A stretch of 64,000 nt of DNA from positions 620,001-684,000 of the forward strand of contig NZ_CP138858.1 of NCBI RefSeq assembly GCF_033878955.1. Direction: 5' to 3'. The notes beneath the pieces are model-generated. The model was not told where the DNA came from and did no database searches. It saw only the letters and a program-made list of their open reading frames with translations. Position 1 is the first letter of the stretch. Each line of letters opens with the position of its first letter. The position numbers and the translations under genes were made by a program. The DNA comes from Coraliomargarita algicola (GTDB lineage Bacteria; Verrucomicrobiota; Verrucomicrobiia; Opitutales; Coraliomargaritaceae). Shown here in pieces: positions 37,116 through 44,707 of this stretch.

Positions 37116-38597
37116 CTATTTTGTGAGTTGAAGCGTTTCCAATACGTCCCCGTTCTCATTAATGAGCCGAAATACAGTTTTCAGCCCCTGCCCGTCCGGG
37201 CTAAAAGTTAATTCGCCAAAGGCCCAGGAGCGGCTCTCCAAGCCAAACAGTTGATCCTCTGTATTTTTACCAAAGGCTCCCGGTCCGGGGACTCCACCCA
37301 TGGTCGCAACTTCAAGCTCGTAAATCTTCTGACCATTCGGCCGCGGAATCTCAAACCCGCGCGCACCATGACGATCGCCTGATAAAAGTAGCACCAGTGA
37401 ATCTGATTTGGCATCGATCCATTGGAAGATTTCTTCACGACCTTCAGTATCCCAAGTGCCCCAACTGTCTTTGCCGTCTGAAATATAATCACTCCACATC
37501 GTGCCACCACTAATGACAATGCAAGGAGAGGTGGACTCTGCCAGTTGCTGCTTCAGCCATTGTGTTTGAGTCTCCCCCAGAAAAGAATGCAACTGTCCAC
37601 GTTGGGCATTTACCCGGCAGGAACGCGTGTCGAGAGCGATGTAATGAACAGGGCCGATCTTGGTCTGAAAATAGATCCCTTCCCGCTCAACATCCCGTTG
37701 AGGATTGTTCCACTGCATTCTCCAGGATTTACGCAGACCCGCGACATCAATCGGCTTCTTCTGATTGTTGAACGCTCCAGAGGTATCGTTCCCCCAATAA
37801 TCATGATCATCCCAAGTCGCAGTAATCGGGACAGTCGCCGACAACTGTTGCCACGGAGCGGACAGATCGCGCAAGAGATAGTCGACATTGATCATCTGCA
37901 GATCATCCTTACGCCCGTCGACAGCCGAGTCTCCCAATATCCACATGGCACGATTTCCGCGCTCATGGATGAGTTGCATCAACTCAGGCCGATACATACC
38001 CACCTTATGAAAACAGGTGCCAAAAGCCATGCGAAACGGCTGCTCCAAGCGCTCAGTCGGCGCAGTGACAAAGCGCCCCTCCCCTAAGCGAACACCATCG
38101 GAAGCTATCACTTGATAGCGGTAAGCGGTATCCGGTGAAAGGCCCTCGCAACGCACAGAATGTACCCTCGCGGCCTCACTCGCGATATAAGTGATCGATG
38201 TATCAGAATCGACAGCTGTCAGCAGCACTTTGACAACATCAGGCTCCGGCAGGTGCATCCACACCGCCACACCCGAAGCGCTTAGATCCCCAAGCAGCGG
38301 GCCACCGATCTTCCGACGGTTGAATTGCCGACAAACCTGCGCCACCGCTTGCTCGGGTGAATCTCCAATCATCGCCGTGCGGCAGGCTGTATAAAAATCC
38401 TGCACAACCCTCGGCTGCTTCATGTATTGATTCATGATCCGTAGATCAATCTCCAGAGTGCCAATGTGCGCGTCCTTTAAAGAGACAATACGCGGTGGCG
38501 CAGTGATTTGACTGCCATAGCCCACGAGTGTGCCACCTATTGCTGTGGCGGCTAAAGCAAGGAACTCTCGTCTCGGAAGAGAATGGTAATGATTCAT
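37116..38597 (-). CDS. Tat-exported PhoD-like phosphatase
   Basis: A 493-residue protein of the PhoD alkaline phosphatase/phosphodiesterase family. The start is placed at MNHYHSLPRREFLALAA, which gives a clean twin-arginine signal. The frame runs 25 codons upstream without use. The metallophosphatase core shows TWDDHDYWGND, YIALDTRSCRV and LLLSGDRHGARGFE. These enzymes use Ca and Fe and hydrolyse phosphomono- or diesters. Its role in a sugar-degradation operon is not obvious. It is the first gene of a three-gene unit with GH29 and sulfatase, and a palindromic operator candidate lies 65 bases upstream of this start. Confidence 0.88.
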   Translation of the reverse strand: MNHYHSLPRREFLALAATAIGGTLVGYGSQITAPPRIVSLKDAHIGTLEIDLRIMNQYMKQPRVVQDFYTACRTAMIGDSPEQAVAQVCRQFNRRKIGGPLLGDLSASGVAVWMHLPEPDVVKVLLTAVDSDTSITYIASEAARVHSVRCEGLSPDTAYRYQVIASDGVRLGEGRFVTAPTERLEQPFRMAFGTCFHKVGMYRPELMQLIHERGNRAMWILGDSAVDGRKDDLQMINVDYLLRDLSAPWQQLSATVPITATWDDHDYWGNDTSGAFNNQKKPIDVAGLRKSWRMQWNNPQRDVEREGIYFQTKIGPVHYIALDTRSCRVNAQRGQLHSFLGETQTQWLKQQLAESTSPCIVISGGTMWSDYISDGKDSWGTWDTEGREEIFQWIDAKSDSLVLLLSGDRHGARGFEIPRPNGQKIYELEVATMGGVPGPGAFGKNTEDQLFGLESRSWAFGELTFSPDGQGLKTVFRLINENGDVLETLQLTK

Positions 38598-38662
38598 ACA
38601 AATACAGGGGTAATTAAACAAGGCACTGAAGTATGAATCATATACGAAAAGCAAAAAAATCC

Positions 38663-38680
38663 TATCGCGCATTTAAGCGA
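38663..38680 (-). promoter_or_regulatory. Candidate operator TCGCG-N6-(C/A)GCGA, site 1
   Basis: TATCGCGCATTTAAGCGA. It belongs to a set of five similar palindromes, each in front of a transcription unit of the catabolic locus. Here it lies 65 bases upstream of the PhoD-like gene. Confidence 0.55.
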
Positions 38681-38750
38681 GATTTCCCCCTTAAGTGTAT
38701 CCAAGACAAACTTATCTTGATACATCCTTTAGCCATGCATGCGCATACAT

Positions 38751-38782
38751 AAGAAAGGCGCAGTGCCGAAGCACTACGCCTT
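38751..38782 (-). terminator. Terminator of the first PEP-CTERM gene
   Basis: AAGGCGCAGTGC-cgaa-GCACTACGCCTT has an 11-bp stem with one mismatch. On the minus strand it is followed by a short TTCTT. Confidence 0.6.
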
Positions 38783-38806
38783 AACTTCATCAACCCCGTA
38801 TAAAAA

Positions 38807-39583
38807 CTATACGCTTATTTTACGGCGACGAACCATCGCCACCGACAAAACCAACGCACCAGAGAGAAGTGCAAAAGATGAAGGCTCTGGAATCGCAGCG
38901 AGATCAAATCCATTCATTGCTAAGAAAGTGCTATTAACAGCTGTGTATGTAATCTGCGCCATACCCGTGGCATCTGAGGTCAGCAAGAAATCAAACTGGA
39001 AGTCAGAAACATTAGTCATTCCCACGTTAACTGTGCTGCTTCTTCCCTGAGTAAAAATAGTCGACCCAGAGGCATCTGTCGTAAAAAGGAAAGAATTGTT
39101 CCCCCCATCCACATGGTAAGATGTTAGGGTAAAATCTTGATTCGCCTCTAGGCCAGTCAAGGTCAGCGTCATACGACTCCCCGCACCGATACCGCCGTTC
39201 TCAGGGCGAACGTCCATGCCAATATTATCATTATAGAAGTCATTCAAATTGGAATCCGTACGACCGTATGCTTGCTTCGTATCATCAGGATCCGCAGTGC
39301 CACCATTGTCATTCGCATCCGGCCAGGTAATCTCGACACCGACATTGTAAGTGCCCCCTAAACCACCTTCGGAGAAACTGATCCCATTGAAAGTTTGAAG
39401 ATTCCCGGTCGTCGGAGATTCGTGATCAGAGAAAAAGTCGAGGTAACTTGAGTCAGCTCCTGTGGGGCCCTGACCTGTAGCCGAATCAGAACGACCGAAG
39501 TTTACGTTCATTTCCGCCTGCGCCAATGCAGGAAAGAGAATCGAAGCTGTGAGGGGAATCAGCATTTTTACTTGAGATTTCAT
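38807..39583 (-). CDS. PEP-CTERM sorting-domain protein
   Basis: A 258-residue surface or secreted protein with an N-terminal signal peptide (1-23) and a C-terminal sorting signal: IPEPSSFALLSGALVLSVAM, then RRRK. The exosortase system recognises this tail. The middle (24-225) is a beta-rich, Asp/Gly/Thr-rich domain without catalytic motif, perhaps carbohydrate binding. It is a single-gene unit with its own operator candidate 83 bases upstream and its own hairpin downstream, within the fucosidase/sulfatase locus. Confidence 0.9.
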   Translation of the reverse strand: MKSQVKMLIPLTASILFPALAQAEMNVNFGRSDSATGQGPTGADSSYLDFFSDHESPTTGNLQTFNGISFSEGGLGGTYNVGVEITWPDANDNGGTADPDDTKQAYGRTDSNLNDFYNDNIGMDVRPENGGIGAGSRMTLTLTGLEANQDFTLTSYHVDGGNNSFLFTTDASGSTIFTQGRSSTVNVGMTNVSDFQFDFLLTSDATGMAQITYTAVNSTFLAMNGFDLAAIPEPSSFALLSGALVLSVAMVRRRKISV

Positions 39584-39666
39584 GATAAGGGTAATGTGAA
39601 TTGTGATACTAAGTTAGCAGAATTTCTCCGAACTACCCCAATCATACAGTAATAAAAAAATAAAAC

Positions 39667-39684
39667 TATCGCGCATCTTCGCGA
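39667..39684 (-). promoter_or_regulatory. Candidate operator TCGCG-N6-CGCGA, site 2
   Basis: TATCGCGCATCTTCGCGA, a perfect 5-bp inverted repeat with a six-base spacer, 83 bases upstream of the PEP-CTERM gene start. Confidence 0.6.
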
Positions 39685-39723
39685 GAAATCGCATTCTGAT
39701 CATTACCAGTCAGAAGCAATCGA

Positions 39724-40047
39724 CTAGATCAGCCCCCAAATAGGCACAGTAGACTCCCCCCAGAGCGTGGCCATGGAATCAGCGCGAGCCACACGAGCCA
39801 GTAAATCAGGCACTTTATTACCTCCAATTCCAGCACCAATGACCTGAATATTTTGTTGAGGAAAGGCTGTGGCCACAGCATTCGAAACAAGGCTAACATA
39901 CCCACCCGGATCGGCTCCAAATCTCGTAATCGAATCACCAAAAAATACGAGTATTTCATTGTTTTTCAATCCTGGCTCTTTGCCGCAAACTTGCGCGCAA
40001 AATGCAGCGAGCAGCATGCTAAATACAAATAGAGAAGTCCTAATCAT
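39724..40047 (-). pseudogene. Truncated SGNH/GDSL hydrolase gene
   Basis: A 107-residue frame with a signal peptide, then the SGNH block I ILVFFGDSITRFG and the block with VIGAGIGGNKVPDLLARV. Intact relatives go on for about another 130 residues to the catalytic D-x-x-H. Here the sequence turns into ATLWGESTVPIWGLI and stops. No continuation is present in any frame before the next gene's regulatory site. It starts only a few bases after the terminator of the preceding PEP-CTERM gene. It is probably the remains of an esterase gene. Confidence 0.7.
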
Positions 40048-40050
40048 TAT

Positions 40051-40084
40051 AAAAAAATAGAGCGCTGGAAAATCCCAGCGCTCT
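40051..40084 (-). terminator. Rho-independent terminator of the second PEP-CTERM gene
   Basis: AGAGCGCTGG-aaaatc-CCAGCGCTCT, a perfect 10-bp stem. On the minus strand it is followed by A and a run of seven T residues. Confidence 0.85.
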
Positions 40085-40119
40085 TTGTTGAAATGGACAT
40101 AAGTCCTTGTTAAGACTGA

Positions 40120-40935
40120 CTAACGGCGACGCTTCGTCAGTCTTAGAGCCAAGACCCCTAATCCACCGAAAAGAGCAAAGCTGGAAGGCTCGGGAATCTG
40201 CACAACATCAAGCGCAATATTATGCGTCAAAGAATGCAAACGAACCCGATCATCAGGACCCGCGGTCACAGTCTCCGAAACAGCATCACCCACATTGATT
40301 GTAAAGCTCGACGCCGTGATATTTAACCCCAAATCACTAAAGCTATAACCACCAGTCGTAGTTGGTTGGCCAAAGTATGTATTCGTGCCATCGGTGATTG
40401 TAAGCTGTGTGTCATTGGCAGCTACACTTGACAACGTAAGCGTCGAGAACCCCACTGTCGCGGCATTCAGCGTTGGATCCGTCACTCCAGTGATACTCCC
40501 AGAAATGTAGTTCGTAAAATCGACATTCAAATTTGAGATGGCGATAGTTAATCCTTCGAACTGATCCGCATCAAATCTTTGTGTATCCAACCATCCAGTA
40601 TCCGTAGCGTCTTCGCCTGCGGGTATATAACCTACGCCAAAACCACCAGAATTAGGTTCCGGATTAAGAAAGCCATCCGTAGCGGTATATGTGACAATAT
40701 ATGAAAAATCAATGCCGGTAGACGCATCTGAAAACGAATAAGTGACCGCATCAACGGAACTGGAGCCGTCATCAACGATCCCTGAATCCAGACTATTGCC
40801 ACTTGGGTTATAAGCGGTACTGCCACTCGTATTCGTGTCCGAGCTGAGATCAAAATTAGGATTAAAGGTCACAACTTCCGCATGGCTCAGGGACACACAG
40901 GAAAGTAGTACAATTGGGATATAGGTATGTTTCAT
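40120..40935 (-). CDS. PEP-CTERM sorting-domain protein
   Basis: A 271-residue protein with signal peptide (1-19) and C-terminal IPEPSSFALFGGLGVLAL followed by KRRR. The body is Ser/Thr/Asp-rich and beta-type (repeated ITDGTNTYFG, LTLSSVAAND) with no catalytic signature. It differs in sequence from the other two PEP-CTERM-like proteins nearby, so they are not recent duplicates. It has its own operator candidate 89 bases upstream and its own terminator. The shared regulation suggests it acts with the polysaccharide enzymes, perhaps in binding substrate at the cell surface. Confidence 0.88.
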   Translation of the reverse strand: MKHTYIPIVLLSCVSLSHAEVVTFNPNFDLSSDTNTSGSTAYNPSGNSLDSGIVDDGSSSVDAVTYSFSDASTGIDFSYIVTYTATDGFLNPEPNSGGFGVGYIPAGEDATDTGWLDTQRFDADQFEGLTIAISNLNVDFTNYISGSITGVTDPTLNAATVGFSTLTLSSVAANDTQLTITDGTNTYFGQPTTTGGYSFSDLGLNITASSFTINVGDAVSETVTAGPDDRVRLHSLTHNIALDVVQIPEPSSFALFGGLGVLALRLTKRRR

Positions 40936-41024
40936 AGTAATAGAATTATGAGAAGGTTAAAACAAAGCATTATACATTAAATGTAATAATCAGAGCATCA
41001 TAACACGTATGAAGAAACATTTGC

Positions 41025-41042
41025 TATCGCGCATTTACGCGC
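41025..41042 (-). promoter_or_regulatory. Candidate operator TCGCG-N6-CGCG(A/C), site 3
   Basis: TATCGCGCATTTACGCGC, 89 bases upstream of the second PEP-CTERM gene start. Confidence 0.6.
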
Positions 41043-41061
41043 ACGAACGAACGAGTCAGAA

Positions 41062-42327
41062 TTATTTAATCTGCTGATAATTCGAACTGGCGATTAGATC
41101 ATGACTCTTTACATTAATAAACCACGCAGTGCTTCCCCTCGGCAAAGTAGCAGTCACTGTCCACTTCGTATCTGACTTCGAAATCGAAGCACTCGATTCT
41201 ACCCACGAGCGCTGCCCGGTACCCCCCGTATCGGTAGTCGAAACCAATACTGCACTGTCCAGTGTTTTCGTAGAGCTAAAGGTCACCTTCACGAGGTCTG
41301 CTTGCAAGGATGCCTCTATTTCCACACACCACGGACCGACTCCACCAACTACACTCTCCGCAAAGGCATAGCCCTCCGATCGCCTTTGCGGCGCCCGATG
41401 ACCATGCCCCATCTCAGGCACAAGCGCCACCATGTGCTCACCAGAGACCCTGCCATAACACGCAGCAAAATGATTCATGGGGAAATGTTGGTCCTCCGGC
41501 CAAGATAGCCATAGTGTCGGCATAGCAACTTTGTGCATGTGCAACATCGGATCCCAAACCTCATGATACGTTTCGTTTTCAATCAAGGCCCGACCATACT
41601 GATTCGCAGCTTCCGCCAAGTCACCGCATCCATAGGTCGGGATGGCAAAGGCAAAACGATTGTCGATACCAATCACCGTGCTAGTGATCACCCCACCCCA
41701 GGAAATCCCCATCAAACCAACACGTTCGGGGTCTACACCTTTCACTGAACGAATCAATGAATTCGCTAAAATCGTATCCGCCACGGCATGATACATCCAT
41801 TGGTTCTCCAAGGGCTCATCTGAGTCACGATAAATTCCATTTCTCGCTGGCCCAGCCCATTCGTGTCGTTCCCATCGCTTATCGCGACGTTGGTCCGTCT
41901 GCCCTTCAACTGCAATACTGATCGTAGCATAGCCCCGCATTGTCCACTCTTTGACCCAGTCCTTAAAGGCAGTGCCACCACCACCACCACCACCACCATG
42001 CACTAATACCATCGCAGGCACATCTTCGGTCACATTCTCAGGCATACCAATCCATGCAAACACCTTAGTGGGCTTTCCCTTCCAATCCAAGGCGTCATAA
42101 TATATTGCGGCTAATGGGTCTGTCGAATCAAAGCCTTCAGCTCGATACATCTCTGGAGCGCTGGATAAATCAGCTAGGGCAGCTACTTTAGTGCGCTGCG
42201 CCTCAAAATCAATTTGTCTTGTCTCGATTAAACTTAGCTCCTCATCAAGCTTAACCAAGCGATCTTTCGAATTAACGGAGCAAGTCATCAAAAAAAGCCC
42301 GAAGCAAAGTATCACGATTCTTTTCAT
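41062..42327 (-). CDS. Secreted alpha/beta-hydrolase (acetyl esterase-like)
   Basis: A 421-residue protein with N-terminal export signal. The Cys in LMTCSVNS could be a lipobox, but Thr at -1 makes that weak. The hydrolase core has MVLVHGGGGGGGG (oxyanion region), GLMGISWGGV with the nucleophile Ser, WLSWPEDQHF (likely acid) and EMGHGHRAP (likely His). The last 80 residues are beta-type. It resembles the 30868 esterase in layout. The oxyanion loop carries eight glycines encoded by a GGT-rich run, an unusual expansion. It lies downstream of the third PEP-CTERM gene, beyond a terminator. Confidence 0.8.
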   Translation of the reverse strand: MKRIVILCFGLFLMTCSVNSKDRLVKLDEELSLIETRQIDFEAQRTKVAALADLSSAPEMYRAEGFDSTDPLAAIYYDALDWKGKPTKVFAWIGMPENVTEDVPAMVLVHGGGGGGGGTAFKDWVKEWTMRGYATISIAVEGQTDQRRDKRWERHEWAGPARNGIYRDSDEPLENQWMYHAVADTILANSLIRSVKGVDPERVGLMGISWGGVITSTVIGIDNRFAFAIPTYGCGDLAEAANQYGRALIENETYHEVWDPMLHMHKVAMPTLWLSWPEDQHFPMNHFAACYGRVSGEHMVALVPEMGHGHRAPQRRSEGYAFAESVVGGVGPWCVEIEASLQADLVKVTFSSTKTLDSAVLVSTTDTGGTGQRSWVESSASISKSDTKWTVTATLPRGSTAWFINVKSHDLIASSNYQQIK

Positions 42328-42362
42328 TTTAGATTTATAATGACAATACGTTCAGAACGAAA

Positions 42363-42390
42363 AAGGGCGCTGGGGAAACCCAGCGCCCTT
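42363..42390 (-). terminator. Rho-independent terminator of the third PEP-CTERM gene
   Basis: AAGGGCGCTGGG-gaaa-CCCAGCGCCCTT, a perfect 12-bp stem ending in T residues (CCCTTTTTCG) on the minus strand. Confidence 0.88.
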
Positions 42391-42417
42391 ACAGGTAAAT
42401 GAGACTTTTGCTAATAA

Positions 42418-43260
42418 CTATTTACGGCGGCGCAGTAATACAGCACCTAGAGCAAATGCACTTGCAATAAGTGAATAGCTGGAAGACTCCGGAATCGCGA
42501 CCCCATCAACAATAATACCAAATGCTCGTGCACGAGAACCATCTAAATCGGTGTTGATAAAGCGAAAGTCGAACGTCGCATCCGCAAAACTGTCACCAAC
42601 ATTATCAAAAGTAAACGAGGTGATTGCCGTCCCGCTCGCTCCAAGCGATGTCCCAGAAAAATCATAGGAAGTGCCTGTAGTATCAAAGGCGTCTCCCGTG
42701 TCTTCCGCTCCAAGAAAACCACCAACTACCTCCTGATTTGAATCACCAAGCTGAACCTGTGCATAATCAGCCGCAGTCGCGAAAATGAAATAAATAGTCC
42801 CAGAATTGTATCCAGCGGTATTAATAGTTCCGGAAAGATCTGACGCACGAATGCCAGTATTTGTGTCAAAGTTTGTGGTGCCATCAGGTAGCGTTAAATC
42901 AACCTGAGCAAGAGTAGATGAAGACACTGTATCTGCAGGGAAGGTCGGAGTGGAAATTGAAGAGCCAGCAGAGGCATACACATTCGCAGAGCCAGAAGCA
43001 GTTGTCGTCACACCAATTCCATTAAAAAATTTATACTCCGATACCGTACCATCTCCTAGTGTAATCGGACCGACAGTGGAGCTATTCACATTAGTGCCAC
43101 TCGCACTGGCACTGCCAGCAGTGAGATCAATAATCACAGAACCAGCTAAGTTTTGCTGGTCTGAGAGACGTAAAGAAGAGCCATGTGCAATATCAGCCGC
43201 AGTCACAACTGAAGCACTAAGTAGTGTAAATGATGTTATGAATAGAATTTCTTTTTTCAT
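42418..43260 (-). CDS. PEP-CTERM-like protein with a PES variant signal
   Basis: A 280-residue protein with signal peptide (1-21) and C-terminal sorting signal IPESSSYSLIASAFALGAVL followed by RRRK. The usual Pro-Glu-Pro is Pro-Glu-Ser. The body is rich in Ser, Gly, Thr and Asp and predicted beta. No enzymatic motif is seen. It has an operator candidate 89 bases upstream and a strong terminator 28 bases downstream. Confidence 0.85.
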   Translation of the reverse strand: MKKEILFITSFTLLSASVVTAADIAHGSSLRLSDQQNLAGSVIIDLTAGSASASGTNVNSSTVGPITLGDGTVSEYKFFNGIGVTTTASGSANVYASAGSSISTPTFPADTVSSSTLAQVDLTLPDGTTNFDTNTGIRASDLSGTINTAGYNSGTIYFIFATAADYAQVQLGDSNQEVVGGFLGAEDTGDAFDTTGTSYDFSGTSLGASGTAITSFTFDNVGDSFADATFDFRFINTDLDGSRARAFGIIVDGVAIPESSSYSLIASAFALGAVLLRRRK

Positions 43261-43349
43261 AATGGGGTTTTGATTTTAATGAAGGTGAGGTTAGAGTAGA
43301 ATTGTTTCCAATTTACTTATTTAGAATACAGAATAATGCACAATTAGGC

Positions 43350-43367
43350 TATCGCGAATTCGCGCGA
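43350..43367 (-). promoter_or_regulatory. Candidate operator TCGCG-N6-CGCGA, site 4
   Basis: TATCGCGAATTCGCGCGA, a perfect TCGCG/CGCGA palindrome that also contains CGCGAATTCGCG. It lies 89 bases upstream of the PES-variant gene. Confidence 0.6.
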
Positions 43368-43377
43368 CATGCCGTAA

Positions 43378-44697
43378 TCAGCGTCCATTCATGATCTTTC
43401 TCTGATACGCAGCATTGGTCTCCGGCATAGAGGCGATGGCTTTCTTGAGCGCTTCGTAAGTCTGCTGTTGTTCAGCCGTGAGTTGATTCAATGGAATCGG
43501 ACTGAGTTCTTCGCGATCTTTAGCGATATCATAAAAGAGTCCGTTTCCATATAGCTTATAATGCTGATTCTGCACCCCGATGAGTTCTTCATTGCCGAGT
43601 TCATCAGGAATCCAGCTCCAGGACTTTGGCCAATAATATTGAAAGATCCAGTCACGGGGCGCGCGCGCGCCAGCTTCCCCGATGCACTGCGGCCAAAAAC
43701 TACGCCCATCGAGCTGAACTTCGGGCAGATCCGCGCCAGCAATTTCGGCGAGCGTCGGCAAGACATCGGAAAAATCGATCATATCGCTAGACCGTGCACC
43801 AGCCGCGATATATTTCGGGTTCCAAACAATCAATGGAGAGTGTGTGCCACGGTCATGAGGCACGCCTTTCTTACCAGACACGGTTTCCCCGAATGATTCA
43901 TACTGAAGCACTCGATTGGTGCCATTGTCGGTGCAGAAAAGCACGATCGTATTGTCGGCCACTCCCGCTTGCTTCAGCCCATCGACCACTCGCCCAACAC
44001 ACTTATCCATGTATTGGATCATGTCTTTGAAGTTCTCCTGCTGGTTCGTATTCTCGCGATTGACGCTATCAGGTGTGGGCTTAAACGGACCGTGAACCAG
44101 CAGCATCGGATAATACACAAAGAACGGGCCTTCCCTATTCTGATCTACGAAATCTAAAATGGATTCGACGCACAGATCGGGACCGTAGTCATCATCAGCA
44201 AAGGTGACATGTTCCCCATTCACATCAAAATTAGGTTTCCAATAGCGGGAGCCATGGCCAAATTGCGTATTCCACAGGATCCACGAATCAAAGCCAGCCT
44301 CGCTGGTCGGCGTGCCACCCTTGCCGTCAAGTTGCCACTTCCCTGCAGCATGAGTGGCATACCCGGCTCGCTGCAGCATGTGCGCAAAGGTAGTTTCTGT
44401 CGACGGTAGGACTCCAAATGCTTCGTAATTACGAATACCACTGCGCCCAGTCATAATCTTCACACGGCTGGGCGTGCATTTGGGAGTCGAATACGCATGC
44501 TCAAAGGTAATGCCTTCGTCCGCCAGTTGATCCAGCCGTGGCGTCCATGACTCGCGCGCACCATAGGCCCCAAAATTGTTATCATAGGCGACATCATCGG
44601 CCATGATCAGCACAATATTGGGACGCTCTGCAGCCTGCAGACTAAACGCGCTGAACAAAGCGGCTACGACAAATATTTTCTGAATGATTAAACGCAT
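43378..44697 (-). CDS. S1-family sulfatase
   Basis: A 439-residue exported sulfatase. Signal peptide 1-23, PNIVLIMADD with metal Asp residues, formylglycine motif CTPSR (C74-R78), THAAGKWQL and LFCTDNGT. It is shorter than the other sulfatases because the C-terminal part is compact, ending in YQRKIMNGR. It is the last gene of a six-gene minus-strand unit that runs from GH29 through two GH28, GH43 and GH95 genes. It follows the GH95 gene after 10 bases. Confidence 0.93.
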   Translation of the reverse strand: MRLIIQKIFVVAALFSAFSLQAAERPNIVLIMADDVAYDNNFGAYGARESWTPRLDQLADEGITFEHAYSTPKCTPSRVKIMTGRSGIRNYEAFGVLPSTETTFAHMLQRAGYATHAAGKWQLDGKGGTPTSEAGFDSWILWNTQFGHGSRYWKPNFDVNGEHVTFADDDYGPDLCVESILDFVDQNREGPFFVYYPMLLVHGPFKPTPDSVNRENTNQQENFKDMIQYMDKCVGRVVDGLKQAGVADNTIVLFCTDNGTNRVLQYESFGETVSGKKGVPHDRGTHSPLIVWNPKYIAAGARSSDMIDFSDVLPTLAEIAGADLPEVQLDGRSFWPQCIGEAGARAPRDWIFQYYWPKSWSWIPDELGNEELIGVQNQHYKLYGNGLFYDIAKDREELSPIPLNQLTAEQQQTYEALKKAIASMPETNAAYQRKIMNGR

Positions 44698-44707
44698 CGC
44701 TAGCCAA

